Notes under the pieces: model-generated
Database searches by the model: none
What the model was told of the DNA's origin: nothing
Seen by the model: the letters and a program-made list of their open reading frames with translations, nothing else
Part shown: positions 1 to 15,200 of the stretch, one piece after another
Position numbering within the stretch: position 1 is the first letter of the stretch
How the letters are laid out: each line of letters begins with the position of its first letter
Made by a program: the position numbers and the translations under genes
From: Galaxea fascicularis
Taxonomy: Eukaryota > Cnidaria > Anthozoa > Scleractinia > Euphylliidae
Direction: 5' to 3'
Assembly: GCA_948470475.1 (NCBI GenBank)
Contig: OX419337.1
Span: 21,956,306 to 22,020,305 of the forward strand
Length of the DNA: 64,000 bases

Positions 1-243
1 CGCACCAGCTATGCCACGCTGTTGTAAGCTTGCTCTTTCGACCTATAAAATAGGAACTGCTACCAGAGACCTTTCCAATGTCGAGACAGTACCGAAAGCT
101 TTTTCACTTCCAAACAAGATTATTTGGAAAAAATATATATCTACACACAACCACCACGTTGCAATTAATGTACAGTTTACTGAATGACTGAATGAAAGCT
201 CTTGAATAGACTTCATAGGCAAAAACTTGAAATAAATTGTTAC

Positions 244-3200
244 CTTCCACTCATAATTCTCTTTTATCTTTCCACTCCTCTCTGAAGGCATTACAATCTC
301 TTCATTTCTGTTGAAGAAGCGATTGAGCTGTAAAAACTTCGTCGTCAGCATAAGAATAAGGCAGGTGTTTGCATCCCAGGAGAGTGTGAAATCTTTTTAT
401 CGCCATCAGAGTCAATCTTGATTTAAGCTCTGGCGGTACAGCCTCCTTAAACAAACTTGGGTTGAGTATCCCCTTCTGGCATTGCTTCTTTACCCCAAAT
501 TTACATTCAAACATTTTCTTCCTGTTAGACTTCTAAACGGTAGTATTTTAATCGTTGATCTGTCATAAGAATGCGCGTGGAACGAAAGCCACTCGCTCGC
601 GCGTGGGGAGGATCCACTTTCGGCTCGTGTATGTCAGTGAGTCACACGATCGCGGGAAGAAGTAAGAGTGAAAATACCACTGCTTTGCAGTTTACCTTCC
701 TCTTACCACGTCTTCAGCTGCCGTCCCTTTGTGGATATTTCTTGTGATACGGTTGTGAACTAGCTGGGTGCCAGTGATAATCGGGACTAGTCAGATCCTT
801 AACGGAGATTGTTCCCATCGCTGGCAACTCTGCCCCGAATTTGACCCTCCCCAAATTTTCTTCGCACGGCCTGTACGCGTGTCATTTCTATATGATTGCT
901 GACACTATCCAGTGTCCCACAAAATACGACAAATACCACACCCAATATGTTACAAAGCGCCCGCAAAATCTAAGTACAAAACCTCTACCCTACCTAATGG
1001 CGTGGTAGACTTCTTCCAGCATACTTGCTTTGAAATCACTCGAGCCGTTAGCCTTTCTCAGATTTCTCTTGAATTCCTAAGCGAACAAAAGAAACAGTTG
1101 TAACTAAAAAAAATCTTCTAGATAAATTGGCTGTAAGAAATTTTAGAGAAGAATGCCGTGCGGCAAACTATTAGTGCAACTAAGAAACACAAACTAAAAC
1201 ATAACTGCACCTCGCAAGTCATCGGCTTCTGCTGCTTGATATTTGAGTTGTGTTGATCAACGTTCAGCATAATCACTGCATAGCAGAGTGTAAACACAGC
1301 ATCTTTGTTGGCAAACGGCTCGGGGTTGCCTTCCTACGAGGTACAACACAAGATTTAGCCATTTTCACCACAAACAACACTTACCAGCAAACAACTAGAC
1401 GCCAAAAGACTTACTGACGCCTCGCTAGGCCTACGGGCAAATGGCTTAACGCAGTTTAACGCAATTCAACGAAGTTAACAATAAAAAGCACCAGTGTTAA
1501 TTTCCCCTAGCGGGGTAAAAACCAGTGATTGTCCAAGAGTACGCGAGTCTGTTTAAAGTCTTCACAGCCAATCACAACACTGGTTAACTAACAGACGACC
1601 AATAACATCACGACTTCGCTGACCAATCAGATCCACGAGCAAAGTATTTATACCATCTACTGACATTACACAAATCACTTGACCCTTATGATTTTCAATC
1701 AGGTCGTCGAAACGTCAATGTCACCACAGTCTTCTAAGGACTACACTCACCCGAACGTTCTTCACTTAGTTGCGGGATAACTTTAGGCTAACAGTTACTT
1801 CCCTAATTCGTTTGCCTGTTATTCTTCAGGTACAAAGTTCACTTACATAATACAGCTCTGAGAAGAACTCTATAATGTGCTCAATAATGGGACTTTCTCC
1901 AGGCAGACGAAAACTTTCCAGGAATGTACGAAGGGCTTCGTCAATTCTCAAGTCATGAAAATGAAAAGACCTGTAAAATAAAACTGACTTTCAGAAATGC
2001 AGCACGGGAAACAGCAACAATTTGATCTTTGGTAACAGTAAACAAAGGAATTACTATTATTATAAGTTTAAAAAAACAAGAAATATAATTTATGCCACTT
2101 TCTCAACCAATGAAAACAAACCATTCTTCAGCCCGGTGCCAATTATCGCAAAACATATTTTATCCCTACAATTGTCGCTTACATCTATGCGAATGTGGTT
2201 TTCCAAAAGAACAATAATGACGAAATACTCTTGGCGGAGGTGACTTGAGATCAACGCGCAGAATAGTCTGGACTGAGCAGCTGAGCCTGACTTCCGGTGG
2301 CACGTCACGAGCTCGGCGGGCAACGCACGGTTTTCCCGCTAAAGCTCTCCCGAAAGAGGGCAAATTCCGAGTGAACCGTATTCTGCTCGTTTGTTCATTC
2401 TTAAAACAAAAGACAGAATAGTTACAAAAGACTATGTTGATACCTCACAAACGCCTCTAAGATGCGACTGTTCTTCTTGTCACCAATGTAGTCTCCGATG
2501 GTCTTTTTGTCAAGGCGGGGATTTTCACGCAGAAATTTGGCCATTTCCTCAGGATTAACTGGAGAAGAAAGCAGGCCGTGCTCTTGCAGAAATTCAATTC
2601 CTTTCTTAGGCTTGTTGTTGAATTGTTCAGTGCCAGCTTGGAGAATCTAGAAAAATAAAAAAATTAACTGTCACTGCTGACAGTCAACTGCCCCTTAGTG
2701 TTACCGCAGGCGTTAAGATCGGTAAAGACGTTGCATGAAAAAACAAACAAACAAACAAAAAAAACACTAACATGTTAACAGGACGCTGTCGCGGACGCAA
2801 TAAATAAATGTCAGTACTTATCCAGCCGGGAATGTTGGGAGGGATTGTGGGTCACAAACCTCTTAATAAATGAAATAAACTTGAGATGCGGAAATTCTAA
2901 TGTTTGAAAAACTGAAGGTGATTTGTTATTAGACAATAAACCACCCTGATAACTCAACTACAACTTTAACTACAAAGTGATTCAGTTACCTTTTTTCTCT
3001 GCCTGAGCTGTGTCAATGTATCAGCAGTTGGCAGTTGAGAAGAAAACATCAGACCCAAGGAAGACTGAAGCAGCTTATCGTCACTGTCATCAGCATCACA
3101 GGCTCCCTTTGAGGCGCTCTCCTGAGACACACACTCCCCTGATACCACCCCCACCGTCATCTTTTTGGCCATGGCAAAGCCAGATGTGGGAGGAGAGGGT

Positions 3201-6200
3201 GGGGACAGAGGCGGTGAATCGCAGTTTTCATCTGTGCCAGAGTCATCATCACCTGAAATATTTCACGTATAATCCGTTTGCAACTTTTGTGTCGGTCCAG
3301 TAACAAACCGATCCACCCATAAGCTACACTAACTTTACAACACTGAAGATACCTGAAACACACTCGGTATAACCGTGAATCAGTTACAATAAAACCTTCC
3401 GTAAGTAGACACCTTTGACACAAGCAATGATGTCCGCTCACCAGGTGTTCGTTTACAGGCAATTAGAAATGTAGAATATAGCGGGGAAATCGCTGAGACT
3501 GGAATTCGCTGGTGTCTGCTTGAGCAAGGGGCGTCCATCGCAAAGTTTCGACTGTATTTCGGTGTTGTTGAACAGCTTTCGCTCGCTGGAAAGACTAATT
3601 AACCAAACACCATGTCACCTGTTTTTTCTTTCTTTTTCTTTTGAGTTCCATCGGCGATGTTTTCCTCAATTGTCTTCTCGACGGTGTTTAACAGCTGTGA
3701 GTGACAATGTCCTTCGATACTTTGTACCACGGCTAAAAGGGCGTCCAGTGCTAGGATATGCACACTGTAAAGGCTTCCAGCTGGGAAGGCATTCTAACAA
3801 ACACACAAAACAGTTAAATAACTAAGCAAGCTTTCCTCGACAAGTTTGCCTTGAAACTTTCCGTATCATTGAGTCTGTGGTAAATCTCAAAAGCTTGGCG
3901 AGCCAGTTTTTGAGCCCATTTTTTATGACAAAATTTGTAGACGTTGTTACAAACGAAAATGCGTTGTCAAAGAAAAAAAAAGAAAAGTACGCATGAAACA
4001 GCATCTTAACATGTCGAGTTTTCGTTTTTAGCTGTCAAAATCCCTGCCACTACCCCAAAAAAACAACTGAATTCAGATGATTTTTGTCACATCTTCATAA
4101 AAGTCTTGAAATGAAAGGTAATGAAAGAGCATAGAGAGGAAGATTTAACAACGACTAAACTTTGAAATTAAGACTTCTGTGAAAACTTGATTCACACATT
4201 CAAGGGTAAATAGCGCAGCCTTCAATTGAGAGTCAAAAGCAATCCACATTTGCTTTGGTTTGGCAATGTTACGTCCTGTGATTGGTCAACAAAACTCGTG
4301 CTATTTTCTCCACCAATGAGAAGCAGCAAAACCAAAATCAATCATGACTCCTCCGTGCGCATTTTCCCGCGCTTCGCGCCGTTCACACATAATCGCTTCG
4401 AATTCTGATTGGTTCATTGCGCTGTTTTCGTCTGTAGTCATTAGCCAAAGTAATACTTTTGTTTTGAACTTCACGCTAACTTCAAAACGTCTTCATAAAA
4501 AGATAATATTTCTTTACCTTAGAAAGTAGCTTACAGAGCTCCTCAAACACATTGGTGCTGTAAATGTCACAGTCATAGTTCAGATAAAGCTCCATGACCA
4601 AGTTGGGAACACGAAATAACTGAAACCAAGAATAAAAACACAACAATGAAAAGGTTTTGAATACTACAGTAACACAATGCAGTCATTACGGAATAAATAC
4701 GCAGGCGGCAAAGAAATAAGTAAAGTTTCTTTTGCCCAGCAAACATCAGTCTTCGTGAGATTTTATCTACGCTTAAACACTTAGCGAACCAATCTGTAAA
4801 TTCAAGTTTTAATGATTGCCTTAACCGCACAATTACAAGCAAAGAGTTTGTCCTTTAAACCGAGGAAACACTCTTTCTGTACTGTTTGAGATAAGGCTCG
4901 TTTTATGTTGGACAGAAAACGAACTGCAGTTAATCAAGTGAAGTATTCATATTCAATGTTACCTGATTTATTGCATCTAGAATCAGTTCCCTTTTCTCAT
5001 AATGGACACTTGAAAGGTCTAACGCCAAAATATCCATCAGCTTCTTAAAGAACATCTAAAAAACAAAGTTAACAAGTTCATACTTGCTAGCTAAGATGTG
5101 ATAACCTCTGAAAACGCTGTCAAGAAATACGAATACAAAACAAATTAAACACAAGAGTTAGAGCTCTATCGCTGCTAAATTCGTACGAACCTCCATTTGG
5201 AATTTCAGGTGAACTCGGAGGCCTTCAAAGAGTAAGAAACAAACTCTAAGAGCCATGGTGAACAAGCTAAGAAAGTCACACTGGATCAGCTGGAAGGAAA
5301 CAAACCAAGTGATAAGTTGATATACAGTACCGTTTTAATTGAATACCTTAATATGAGCTAAGTGTCTAACGAAAACTAATCTTGTCTTCTGTATTGCTGA
5401 CCAATCGCTGTGTGAAGTAAACTGAAAACCACTCTATAAAACTTGATGTACCTACCCAGAAAAGGTTTTTGCACATGTCGTCTTTGACATAGTTCATGAG
5501 AGAAGGAAAAGTCCCAATGTGGTGGGAGCCAGATTCTAAGGCAACAGTCAACAAGGACAACCCCATGTGGATCATGGCTTCTGAATTGTGTCTGAGAGGT
5601 AAAACAGAAGAAAATAATGTCGACTGAAACAACATTCTGACCAGAATTATACACAATTTTAGCCTCTGTAAGCATGCGAATATAAAATCTTCAGTTCGAA
5701 GAGGGAACGCGACAGGTTAAAGACCCAGTATTACCCATTATGCCTCTGTTGTTGTTTCGGTTTTCACGGGAGCGAGGCGTCTATCGTTATCGAGCGCGCA
5801 GTGCACAATGGGAAATACTGGGTCTTTAACAGCAGGCAAACATAAGATTAAGAAAATTAGCTAAAATTCCAATAAAGATATTTCTCTTTTTACTTTGAGA
5901 GTTAAAAGCTGATTAGTTTTGTTTCCGTTGAAACACTTAATTTGTTTTTGCTTTTTGTTTTTCACATTTTTCTAATGAAAAATTGTTGAGCGTATTAAGA
6001 AGTGTAGGGGCATGAGCGCTGTATAAGTTCTTGATCATCATCATCATTATCACAACAATCACAACCACCATCATCATAATAATAATAATCATCATCATCA
6101 TCATCATCATTATTGGCACAAAAAAGAAAACAAAACTGGTGTTGAAGACCAAACAAAACAGGCTTCTTTTCAAATTATTTATTATTATTATTTATTATTA

Positions 6201-9200
6201 CGACTTCAAAGCGACTTTTCTCTCACAGCTCCAGCACTGGTCATTCGAGGGGAATACAACCAGGGTTCCGTAGATAACGTGGGTCATTTTCTGGAAGGCG
6301 TCTCGGAAGTTCAAAAGTTCCGGCTTCTTGACGGGCTAAAAGTACAAGCTTTCTGTGATTCTCGAATTGTGCGTACCAGCAGATTGTAGTCACTGATTTT
6401 CTAGTGATCATCATCAATGGCATTGGAGATGGATCCCGAAATATATCGGGAACTTGATTGACCTTCTCTTTGCAGATCGGAAGGAAGGTCTTCACAGAAC
6501 ACTGGATCCCAGTTCTTGCTTCCCTGACTGATCCAAACGTGCTAGCGCTCCATTAACTCACCAAATATCTGTTTCAAGTCATACTCCAGTTTGACGGGCT
6601 TACCAACAGCTTCCAGGAAATAATATAACATGCCACAAACGAAACCACAAGCGTTAGAAATGCCAAGTTCCCGCTGTAGCTCAAACCCTCTTTCGAAGAA
6701 ACGATCCAGTTTTTTAGCCATGTTTCGGAGGAATGTGCTTGAAACGCGTCAGAGTGCGGTGATGATATAACTAAGTGATTTAAATCATTAAGCAGGATAC
6801 GATACATGTAGCTAATTAACGACCTTTTCCGCAATTTTGAAAGAGCGGCCGCTTCTTGATCTCAAAGCGGTGTTCGAACACCATTGACACCGCCATCATT
6901 ATTATCATTATCATTATTGGCTTTATTATTATTATTATGCTATTCATAATAAATTATTCGCTACTCCTAAAAAGTGCTTTACTACAGTGCATTTCATATT
7001 TCCCTCTGTTGAAGATTAAGAAGGCCCCCCTGAAAACTACTTCCAGTGGTGGAGGCTTCCTCTTAAAAGATGTATTTCATTATTACTATTAGAGTAGCAA
7101 ATACAAACAAGCTTAATCTCACCTGTCATGGGGATTGATGAGTGAAATTAGAAATCTAAACAGTTCTCTGATGCATGGCAATCCATAGGGGACCAAGGGA
7201 CCAGCGCCTACAAAGATATATTCACTTTAACTTACGAAACTGATACTTCTCCGCTCAAAAAACAAAAATTACAGTAATATTTTCTGCAAAAAAACTGCAA
7301 TTGAGAATGGGACACTCATCCCACAACAGTTTTGACCTTCCTGATATTACGTCTAAGTTGTTTGGGTAAGGCTGCACTTTCTTGAAAAAAATGGCAACGA
7401 ATTCGTTTATATATCGATAGGTTTTCGATCATCTTCTGACTTTTACCGCCGCCATGTTGGTAACCCAGATTAAGTCTTGTAATCTTCCGAAAATTATCTT
7501 CACGATAAATTTGTTGTCAAGAGTACCATAAAGCAAGGAATCCTTTCGTTTGTTTTGTATTTAAATACGTTCCTCGTATAGTTCTACCCCTTTCTTCCTG
7601 AATAGTGTTCATGTATATGCAAATTTATTTTACAAAACCCAATAGGCCATTTCCGAGTTCACGTCTGCCTCCTCTTCAAAGCGAGTCTAAGTGCGAAGTT
7701 TTTGTGATGGTAATTAGTTCTACTTTTCATATGAATGAAAACTAATTTCCATAACAAAAACTTCGCACTTAGACTCGCTTTGAAGAGGAGGCAGACATGA
7801 ACTCGGAAATGGCCTATTGTTGGGACCATACTGCGGTTTTCAATAAGATGAATTGAGTGTCGAAAGCAATTCTCGTTTGCTTTTGGTTATGCTCTACTTT
7901 GCTCTACTTGGTCAGCAAAACCAGTGCTACTTTCTCGACCAATGGGAAGCCAAACCAAGCAAATGCTTTTTATTCTGATTGGCTCATTACACTGTTTGCT
8001 TCTGTTGTGATGGACTACAATAATTACTTTGATCTTGGTATTACGACGCTCTATCGAAAATCTACTTCTAGAGCGGTTTTCAATAAGCCATTTCCGAGAT
8101 CGCTTGAGCCTCTATTTCAAAGCGAGTCTAAGTGCGAAGTCTTTGTAATGAAAATGAGTTTTCGCTCATATGGAACGCTGAACTTATTACCATCACAAAA
8201 CTTTCGCACTTTGACTCGCTTTGAAATAGAGGCTCAAGCGAACTCGGAAATGGCCAATTGAGTGTCGAACGTAATTCGCGTTTGCTTAGGTTTTGCTTTA
8301 ATTCGCTCTGTGATTGGCTGACAAAACTCGCGCCACTTTCTCAGCCAATGAGAAGCAAAACCAAATCCAATGGCTAGTTGCACGCGCGCATTTTCCCGCG
8401 CTTGGCGCCGGTTGCATGTAATTACTTCAAATTCTGATTGGTTCACTGAGCTGTCTTCGTCTCTTGTGATTGGTCAGAGTAATTGCTTTGCTTCTGGTTT
8501 TACGACACTCAATTGAAAACCACTATCACACAATTCAGTTTGTTTGCTTCTTTTACCTTCTTTGACAGGTTCCTGAGGTGTGAATCGCACACCGCGAGGG
8601 TTGACATAGTCGTCTTGTTGTATACTTGACTCTAGTTGGCTGCCCTCTGTTATTTCTGACAAATCTTCAGATCCCACTGTTTCTAGAGAAGCCGTGCTTC
8701 CCATGATTTCTTTACTATCATCATTATCTTCCTCTGTCATTAGGGTGCTAGCCACACTTTCCTGACCCTCCTGACCCTCCTGGAAATCATCAAATTCACA
8801 GGTCTACCACCAATCACAATTATAGATGGGGTTCCCTGCTCGCTTTTTGTCCTATAAGCTTTGTTGTGACCCAATGATACATTTCCGTACACTGCCATTG
8901 ACCGAAACCTTTTATAAGTGAAGTTTGAATATAGGTGAATTTTTGTATAATTAACCTTTTTGAAAGCAATGAACGCTTTAGAGCTACTGAGCCACAACAT
9001 ATGTGGAATTTGTCTTGAACCAGCTGGCAGACACTTTTTCGTCAATGGCTCACTTCAGAAAAGAGTGGTGGTCTAGAATTGGACAGCTGCAAGAGCGACT
9101 GTAAGGTGGGAGGGAACGCAAAATACGAAAACTCTGCTACATGTGCTTTGCTGTATACCTTTGTGTAAAAATAATTTTATAAACTCCCCCCCCCCCCCCC

Positions 9201-12200
9201 CCACAAACTATCACAGAATTGCACAGTAATCTTGGCCTTAGTCATTTCCAAATTGAGCTGTATTTCATGACTTTACCTGCTCCATAACTTTGTCATCTCT
9301 TCCTTCTCTTTGATCTTCCGAAATACCCAGTCCCTCCACACTGAAGTTCACACCATCACCCTGTCCACCCATAAGTCGTGATGCTACTGATGGCTCTCCC
9401 TCTGGTAGGGGCTCATTGGCATTGGGACACTCTTCAACAGGCTTCTCTGAGTCCTCATCAGGAGTGGTCCCTTCAGGTACCATTTCCAGTCTTTCTGCAG
9501 CCTCTTCATTTGCAAGTTCTTCATTTTCCTTGATACAAGTATCTAAGTCTTCTTCGACTTCCTCTTTCATCTCTTCCTCTACTTTAGCATTCTCTGGTTG
9601 TTCTTCGATGTTCGTTGGTGCTACAGGTGTCGTTGCTGCTGCTGTTGATGTTGGTGTTGTAGTTGTTGTTGTTGATGCAAGGGAAACTTCTTGCTGAGCT
9701 CGTCTTGGTTTGGGCGACATATGTTTTTTCCTTTTCCCTGTTGCAATAGCTCCAGCTCGTTTGAATACCTAGAAAACAAAATCCAATGCATGTACCATAC
9801 ATCCCTGTATTATAGCTACCTCCTAAAATAAGCCCCCACTTTAGAGGGACAAAATACTTAACACCACCCCCCCCCCGCCCCCTACTCCCCTGCGACTCCC
9901 ATCATTTTCTCCACAACCATTTTACAACAAAATCAAGTTTATTAATAACCAAGAATGTAACACTTGCTGTACACTGAAATTGTTTATTCAAGTGCTTGAA
10001 GTTTTGAACAAACTAATCTGTTTATAACACACAACTTAACTCCTCTTTCTTCACTGAGTTTTGTTAACCGTTTTATAAATAAACCCTTATATAAGAATGC
10101 ATATTCTCCACACTGTACTGCATGCAAATCCATAGTCATTATGGGGAGAATTTGATAAACAATCAAGACCTTTGTCACTGATTGATCGCTTTTTTTCTCA
10201 CAACCTTTATGTTTGATTGAGCAGTGTTGCTATAAGGAGAAATTAAGAATTTGTCACTCTTATGAGTTCAAGGGTAAAGTTAAATATACCCCCTTTTTGT
10301 GAAGCCTCCTTGCTCTATCCATCCTACCTCTTGCTGTTTCTCCATGTTTTCAGTTTGTACATGTTAAGTATTGTAAATTATGTTTGATACCACTTATTAA
10401 AGTTTAAAATGGAAAAAATTAATAAGAAGGTAAAACAAATGAGCAACATGTTCTTTATGTACCTTTCTTATATTGGGGAAAGCTCCTGACTTCAATTCCT
10501 CTTTAAACTGAGGAAGTCTGAAAATGACAGGAATTTTGTAAGTCTGATTATTTCACCCATCAACAGTTATTTTATCAAAATTTCTTACCTTGAAAACAAA
10601 AGCTGTACCATATCCATCAATGTCTGTTCTGCAGAACGTCTAAGAAGCTCTGAAGATCAATGAAAAAAACAGTTACTATTAAGAAGTTACAATTAAGAAT
10701 TCCCACATTACAATCAATTATACAGCTACATTACAGCTCCAAAGTTTAAGGTGGCTTATTACAGTTTTCTTCTGCTATACGTGTTTATGCTTGGTTTGCC
10801 CGTGCTTGAAAACCCCATGAGCAAAAATGAAAAAAGAAATGTGTCATGCAATACTGAATACTGAAAAGCAATCACTTTCACTATGATGCCACTACCTTCC
10901 ACAGGGTTTAGGTGGAGCTGGTGCAGTAAACAAACACATATTATAACTAGCTCAAAACATGAGGTCGTGGCTCTGTTGTGGGGTGAAGAGATTGTGCTCA
11001 CTCGTAGCAGTTGGGTTTTCTTTGACAAATGCATGCGCAATGTTTTTCTCAATGCAGGTCGCATAAAAACCTGAAAAACCCATTTTCCTTGCTTGATTTC
11101 TCAAAACCTAGCCGAACAACCTATGTCCAAATTTTGGTATCTGCCAAAATACACCAAAATGGAGATGTAGAATTTTTTTCAAAAAAATCTGTCAGACAGA
11201 ATTAATTTTATTAATTTTAAAAATAGACAAAATTCAACATTTTCACCGACTGCAAACATTGTGCCTGATAGAGTTTCATGTTCTTCTCTCTAAATGTATC
11301 TTTTTATCTACATTTTCAAATCCTGAAATTTTTAGGTGGGGTCGTACAGCTAGATTTTGAGAAAAACACTCCCGATCAGCCTATTTTGTACCCAACCCTC
11401 TATATTTTCTTAAACACACTTCTTGGACATCCCATAATACATATTTGGCCACAGACGTGATGTTTTAAAATTTAATGTTGTATTTTTGCCCCCAGATGTT
11501 TCCTTGGTCAGTTCAAGCAACTCTAGCTTGCGTGTAATGCTTACTGAACTTCAAGTGCACGCAAGCTGCCTGTAGCAGAAAAAACTGTAGTAAGCCACCT
11601 TAAGTTTCCAGACCATCAAAACTTGAACGTCAGGACTCAATCCTCAATGCTTGAACACCTCAAGTATCACGGCTCAAGTTCTGTGCTTTACATTTTGATT
11701 GCCATTGGCCACAAGCCGCAGAAGAAGAGAGCCGGGCCTCAAAACTTAAAATCCCAAATGTCAACATGTGTATTCTCCTAGAAGTTCTCAAATATTTTAT
11801 ATGTTATATGTTGGGAGAATTTGAAATAGAGTTATTTCAACTGATCCCTAGTGATCATTCTCTGAATTCTCATGCCCTGTATTATTGAAGAACTAGTGAT
11901 AAGGTAAGAGGACGTTAGATGGTGATCGCTATTGGGATGTTAGAAGAAATAACACTATTAACATTTTTGATAACAAACCTAAGCTCACAGTTTCACTGAC
12001 AAGCAAAGAAGCTTTTAATTTTATCTCCCAGGTTTCATTCAGTAATTGGTGCTGGCTTGCATGTCATCAAGTGACCCCGATATTGTAACATGACAACTGG
12101 TGATAATGCTTGAGACAGCTGTATTTTCTGAATGATGACCATGAAAGCTTCATTGCTTGTTAAAGCAGATGTTTGCGCCTAGATTTGTGTGCCACTGAAC

Positions 12201-15200
12201 TTGTGCTAGCAGGCACCTCCTCTAGGCAGACACCTCTCTTAACGGGACACCAACAAACCATAGTTCCTGGTGATGTCTCTACTCAAAACCAGCACTGATA
12301 ACCATCCCAAGGGTGATTGCTTATGAAAGGTTTGATACACTTGTAAATGAGGAATGTGTATACAAAACTTAAACTAGTGAAGTCATTAGTTTATTGAAAC
12401 AATCACATTGTATATTGGCAAGTAAATGTTATTTTTCTGCTTTCTTACTGATGTGACAGAAGTCTCAAAATGTTGAGTAGCAAGCATAATGTTTATTCAT
12501 AGACATACCACTAAGTCTTGTTTCAAAACAAATCCTGAAGCAAGACTGCATGATCTCGCAAACTGATTCATTTGTCATGTGCGCACCAACAGGAGTCAAC
12601 AGAAGGGTCCTTAAAACCTGAGGAAATAATATTTCAAGTTATAGAACAGTGCTCCATGCTGACATAAAAATTACGTTTTTGATATCCAAACCAATTTAAA
12701 GCAGCCTACAGTAATAATCTTGAACAAAAAAACAAATAATTTTATTCTTCTGCTCTGCTGTGCACAAAGAGTAGAAAATTTATCAACTGTATCGCTATTA
12801 GAAAAAAATGTGAAGACATGAGTGGGCAAGCAAGACATGTTTAAGAGAGCAATTGTAAAGTTTTCATAGCTTATTAAGTGATGCAGAAAGAGGAAATTCA
12901 CTGTTGTTAGCAGCAAAAATCAATAGCATTGTGCCGTACCTGAAGAATCTTCATGAGGACAACTTCGTCACTGCTAGGGTCTGTTCCAACAAATCTGGCA
13001 TGAGTGACTGCATCAGCAAGATTCTCAATGCCAGATGCTGCACTTTCACTGGTGGGGTCTGTGTAAGAAAGCACACAGTAAACTAAAGAATCTGATATAC
13101 CATACAGAGCACCACAGGGATAATCACAAAGTTATGAAGCACAGTACTTGTAGCTACAGTGTCAGGGATTCCAGCTGTTGTTGGTAGTATAATCAAAATG
13201 CTCTTTGTGAAGAAGCTGCATCCACATTCTCCAAAAGCCAATAACTTTAAAGACTTACACTGTAACATTATTTCTAACATTATTTTTAAAATGAAAATTT
13301 GTGATTATCAAAGCAAAATGGCTTTCAATGTTGCTCTTGGCATTTGATCTTGACAATGTCATCATGAGGACGTTGAAACGTTGTTCCTTTTTATTACTGT
13401 TCATTTTCACCTTTCACCTTTTAGAAACGAGTCCCCTGAACAAAAGGTTTGGTTGTTAGTGACTGATTTGAAAGGGGATTCCCTTAGAAGTGCTTAAATC
13501 TGTTACACCCTGTAAGCAAGAATGAAAAATAACTCCTTAACCCAAATAAATTATGAGCAAAGCTTATTAAATTTTTTATTTTAGGCTACAAAAAAGCAAA
13601 CTTGTTTAACTGCAGTGCCATAGTAAGCAATTGCCCCACCTCCAAGCATAATCAATCTTACCCTCTCAAGACATAGATACAGGCAAAACAAAAAAGGATC
13701 TCTACTAACAAAGAATTTGAGGTTAATGTACTTACCAACAAGGCCATAAGACAGAAATTTGTTGACAGAAGATAGGGCGACACCCGTGATAGGCCCTGTG
13801 GTGTCCTCTGATCGGATCACATCAAGAAAAGGTCCCAGGAATGTATTGACATCTATTTCACTCAAATCTACAAAACAAAAAGTAAAATGACTCAATGAAT
13901 TCATATTATTGTAAAACATTAATTAGAGCCAAGTTAACATTATAATATTTCAGCATTGTCAACAAGCATATTCCCCTAGTTGATACATTTCTTATGGTGT
14001 TAAATGCGAGAATTTGGTTTTAAATGAAGAGAAATATATATATATTTTGTCATCTCCTCTATTTCCATGAGGGTTACAGCTGTATATTAAAAAAAAACCA
14101 GTTACATTGTTTAGGCTTTAAGAGCATATTTGATGTAAAATTCTTCATAAGTTCACTAGTTAAGAGGATTTACATGATTTACACTATTTACACTGTAGTG
14201 TTGACACTGGAATGGTCTTTGCAGCCATATTGAATGCAGGTGACATTGATACGCTTCTTGCTTTCAGTGAGACACACACCACATAACAGACAAAACCTTA
14301 GAGCACACAGGGCTATTATCAATGAATATCTTGCCAGAAAAAAATTAGACCATAATATGAAATAAAGAGACAAATTAACATGCTTTTACAACCATGAATC
14401 CATGGTAAAAGCTACTAAGACAAACCTAGCTGGTGGTAAAATTTTGCAAACATAAACATCATGAAAACAGTTTGAGTTCACATCCTATTAGAGATGATAA
14501 AAAAAATCCACAATGAACAACTAAGCACGAATTTTTCACAAATACACAACATGAAAATATTATTAATTTGTATCCCTGAATGTGGCAATGGAAAAAGATT
14601 CTATCAGAGACAAAATTACCAGCTATCAAATCAATTATAATTGTTCATGGTAAATAAACTGCCATATATATGGAAGAAAACATCATTTAGATTGAAAATA
14701 ATAATTCCCAAGACATACTTGGCCTAACTTGAAGCTTTGAGTTTGTTAAGCATGCAATGTCCAACATTTTGAGGAGCATACTTGTTAAGCTCCGGGGGAT
14801 TTAAATACATTTTGTGACATATTGGAAATGAGGCAAACATTAAATATTCATTGACTTGAATCAAAGATCAAAGATATTAGATAAGCAAAATACTAACACC
14901 TGTATATAATTTAAAGAAAAAGATGGCACATTTTAAATTTTCTGAATTAAAATCACCTACATATACTTTGTTAAGTGCATGCATGCATACAAAGACTTAA
15001 AAAGACAATAACATTAATTTTCTTCACTCAAGTCTTTGGTTCTTCTCTGACAATAATTGAATAAGTACATAAAACAAATTAATTAATACACAACAAGCAT
15101 GAAAAAAAGTTGTCATTTCCATTACCATTTCTTTGCTTTGGTTGTACTTAATATGTCTCAGACTCTGTAATTGGTTGGTAATAATATTGGCGAATCGTAT

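Noticed and set aside
7857..8446. Open frames on both strands of the GBF1 intron
   Set aside because: They follow the arms of palindromic MITEs and neighbouring repeats, not coding sequence.
9265..9697. Plus-strand Ser-rich frame opposite a GBF1 exon
   Set aside because: It is the antisense shadow of the acidic linker exon 9277-9768, whose phase fits both neighbours.
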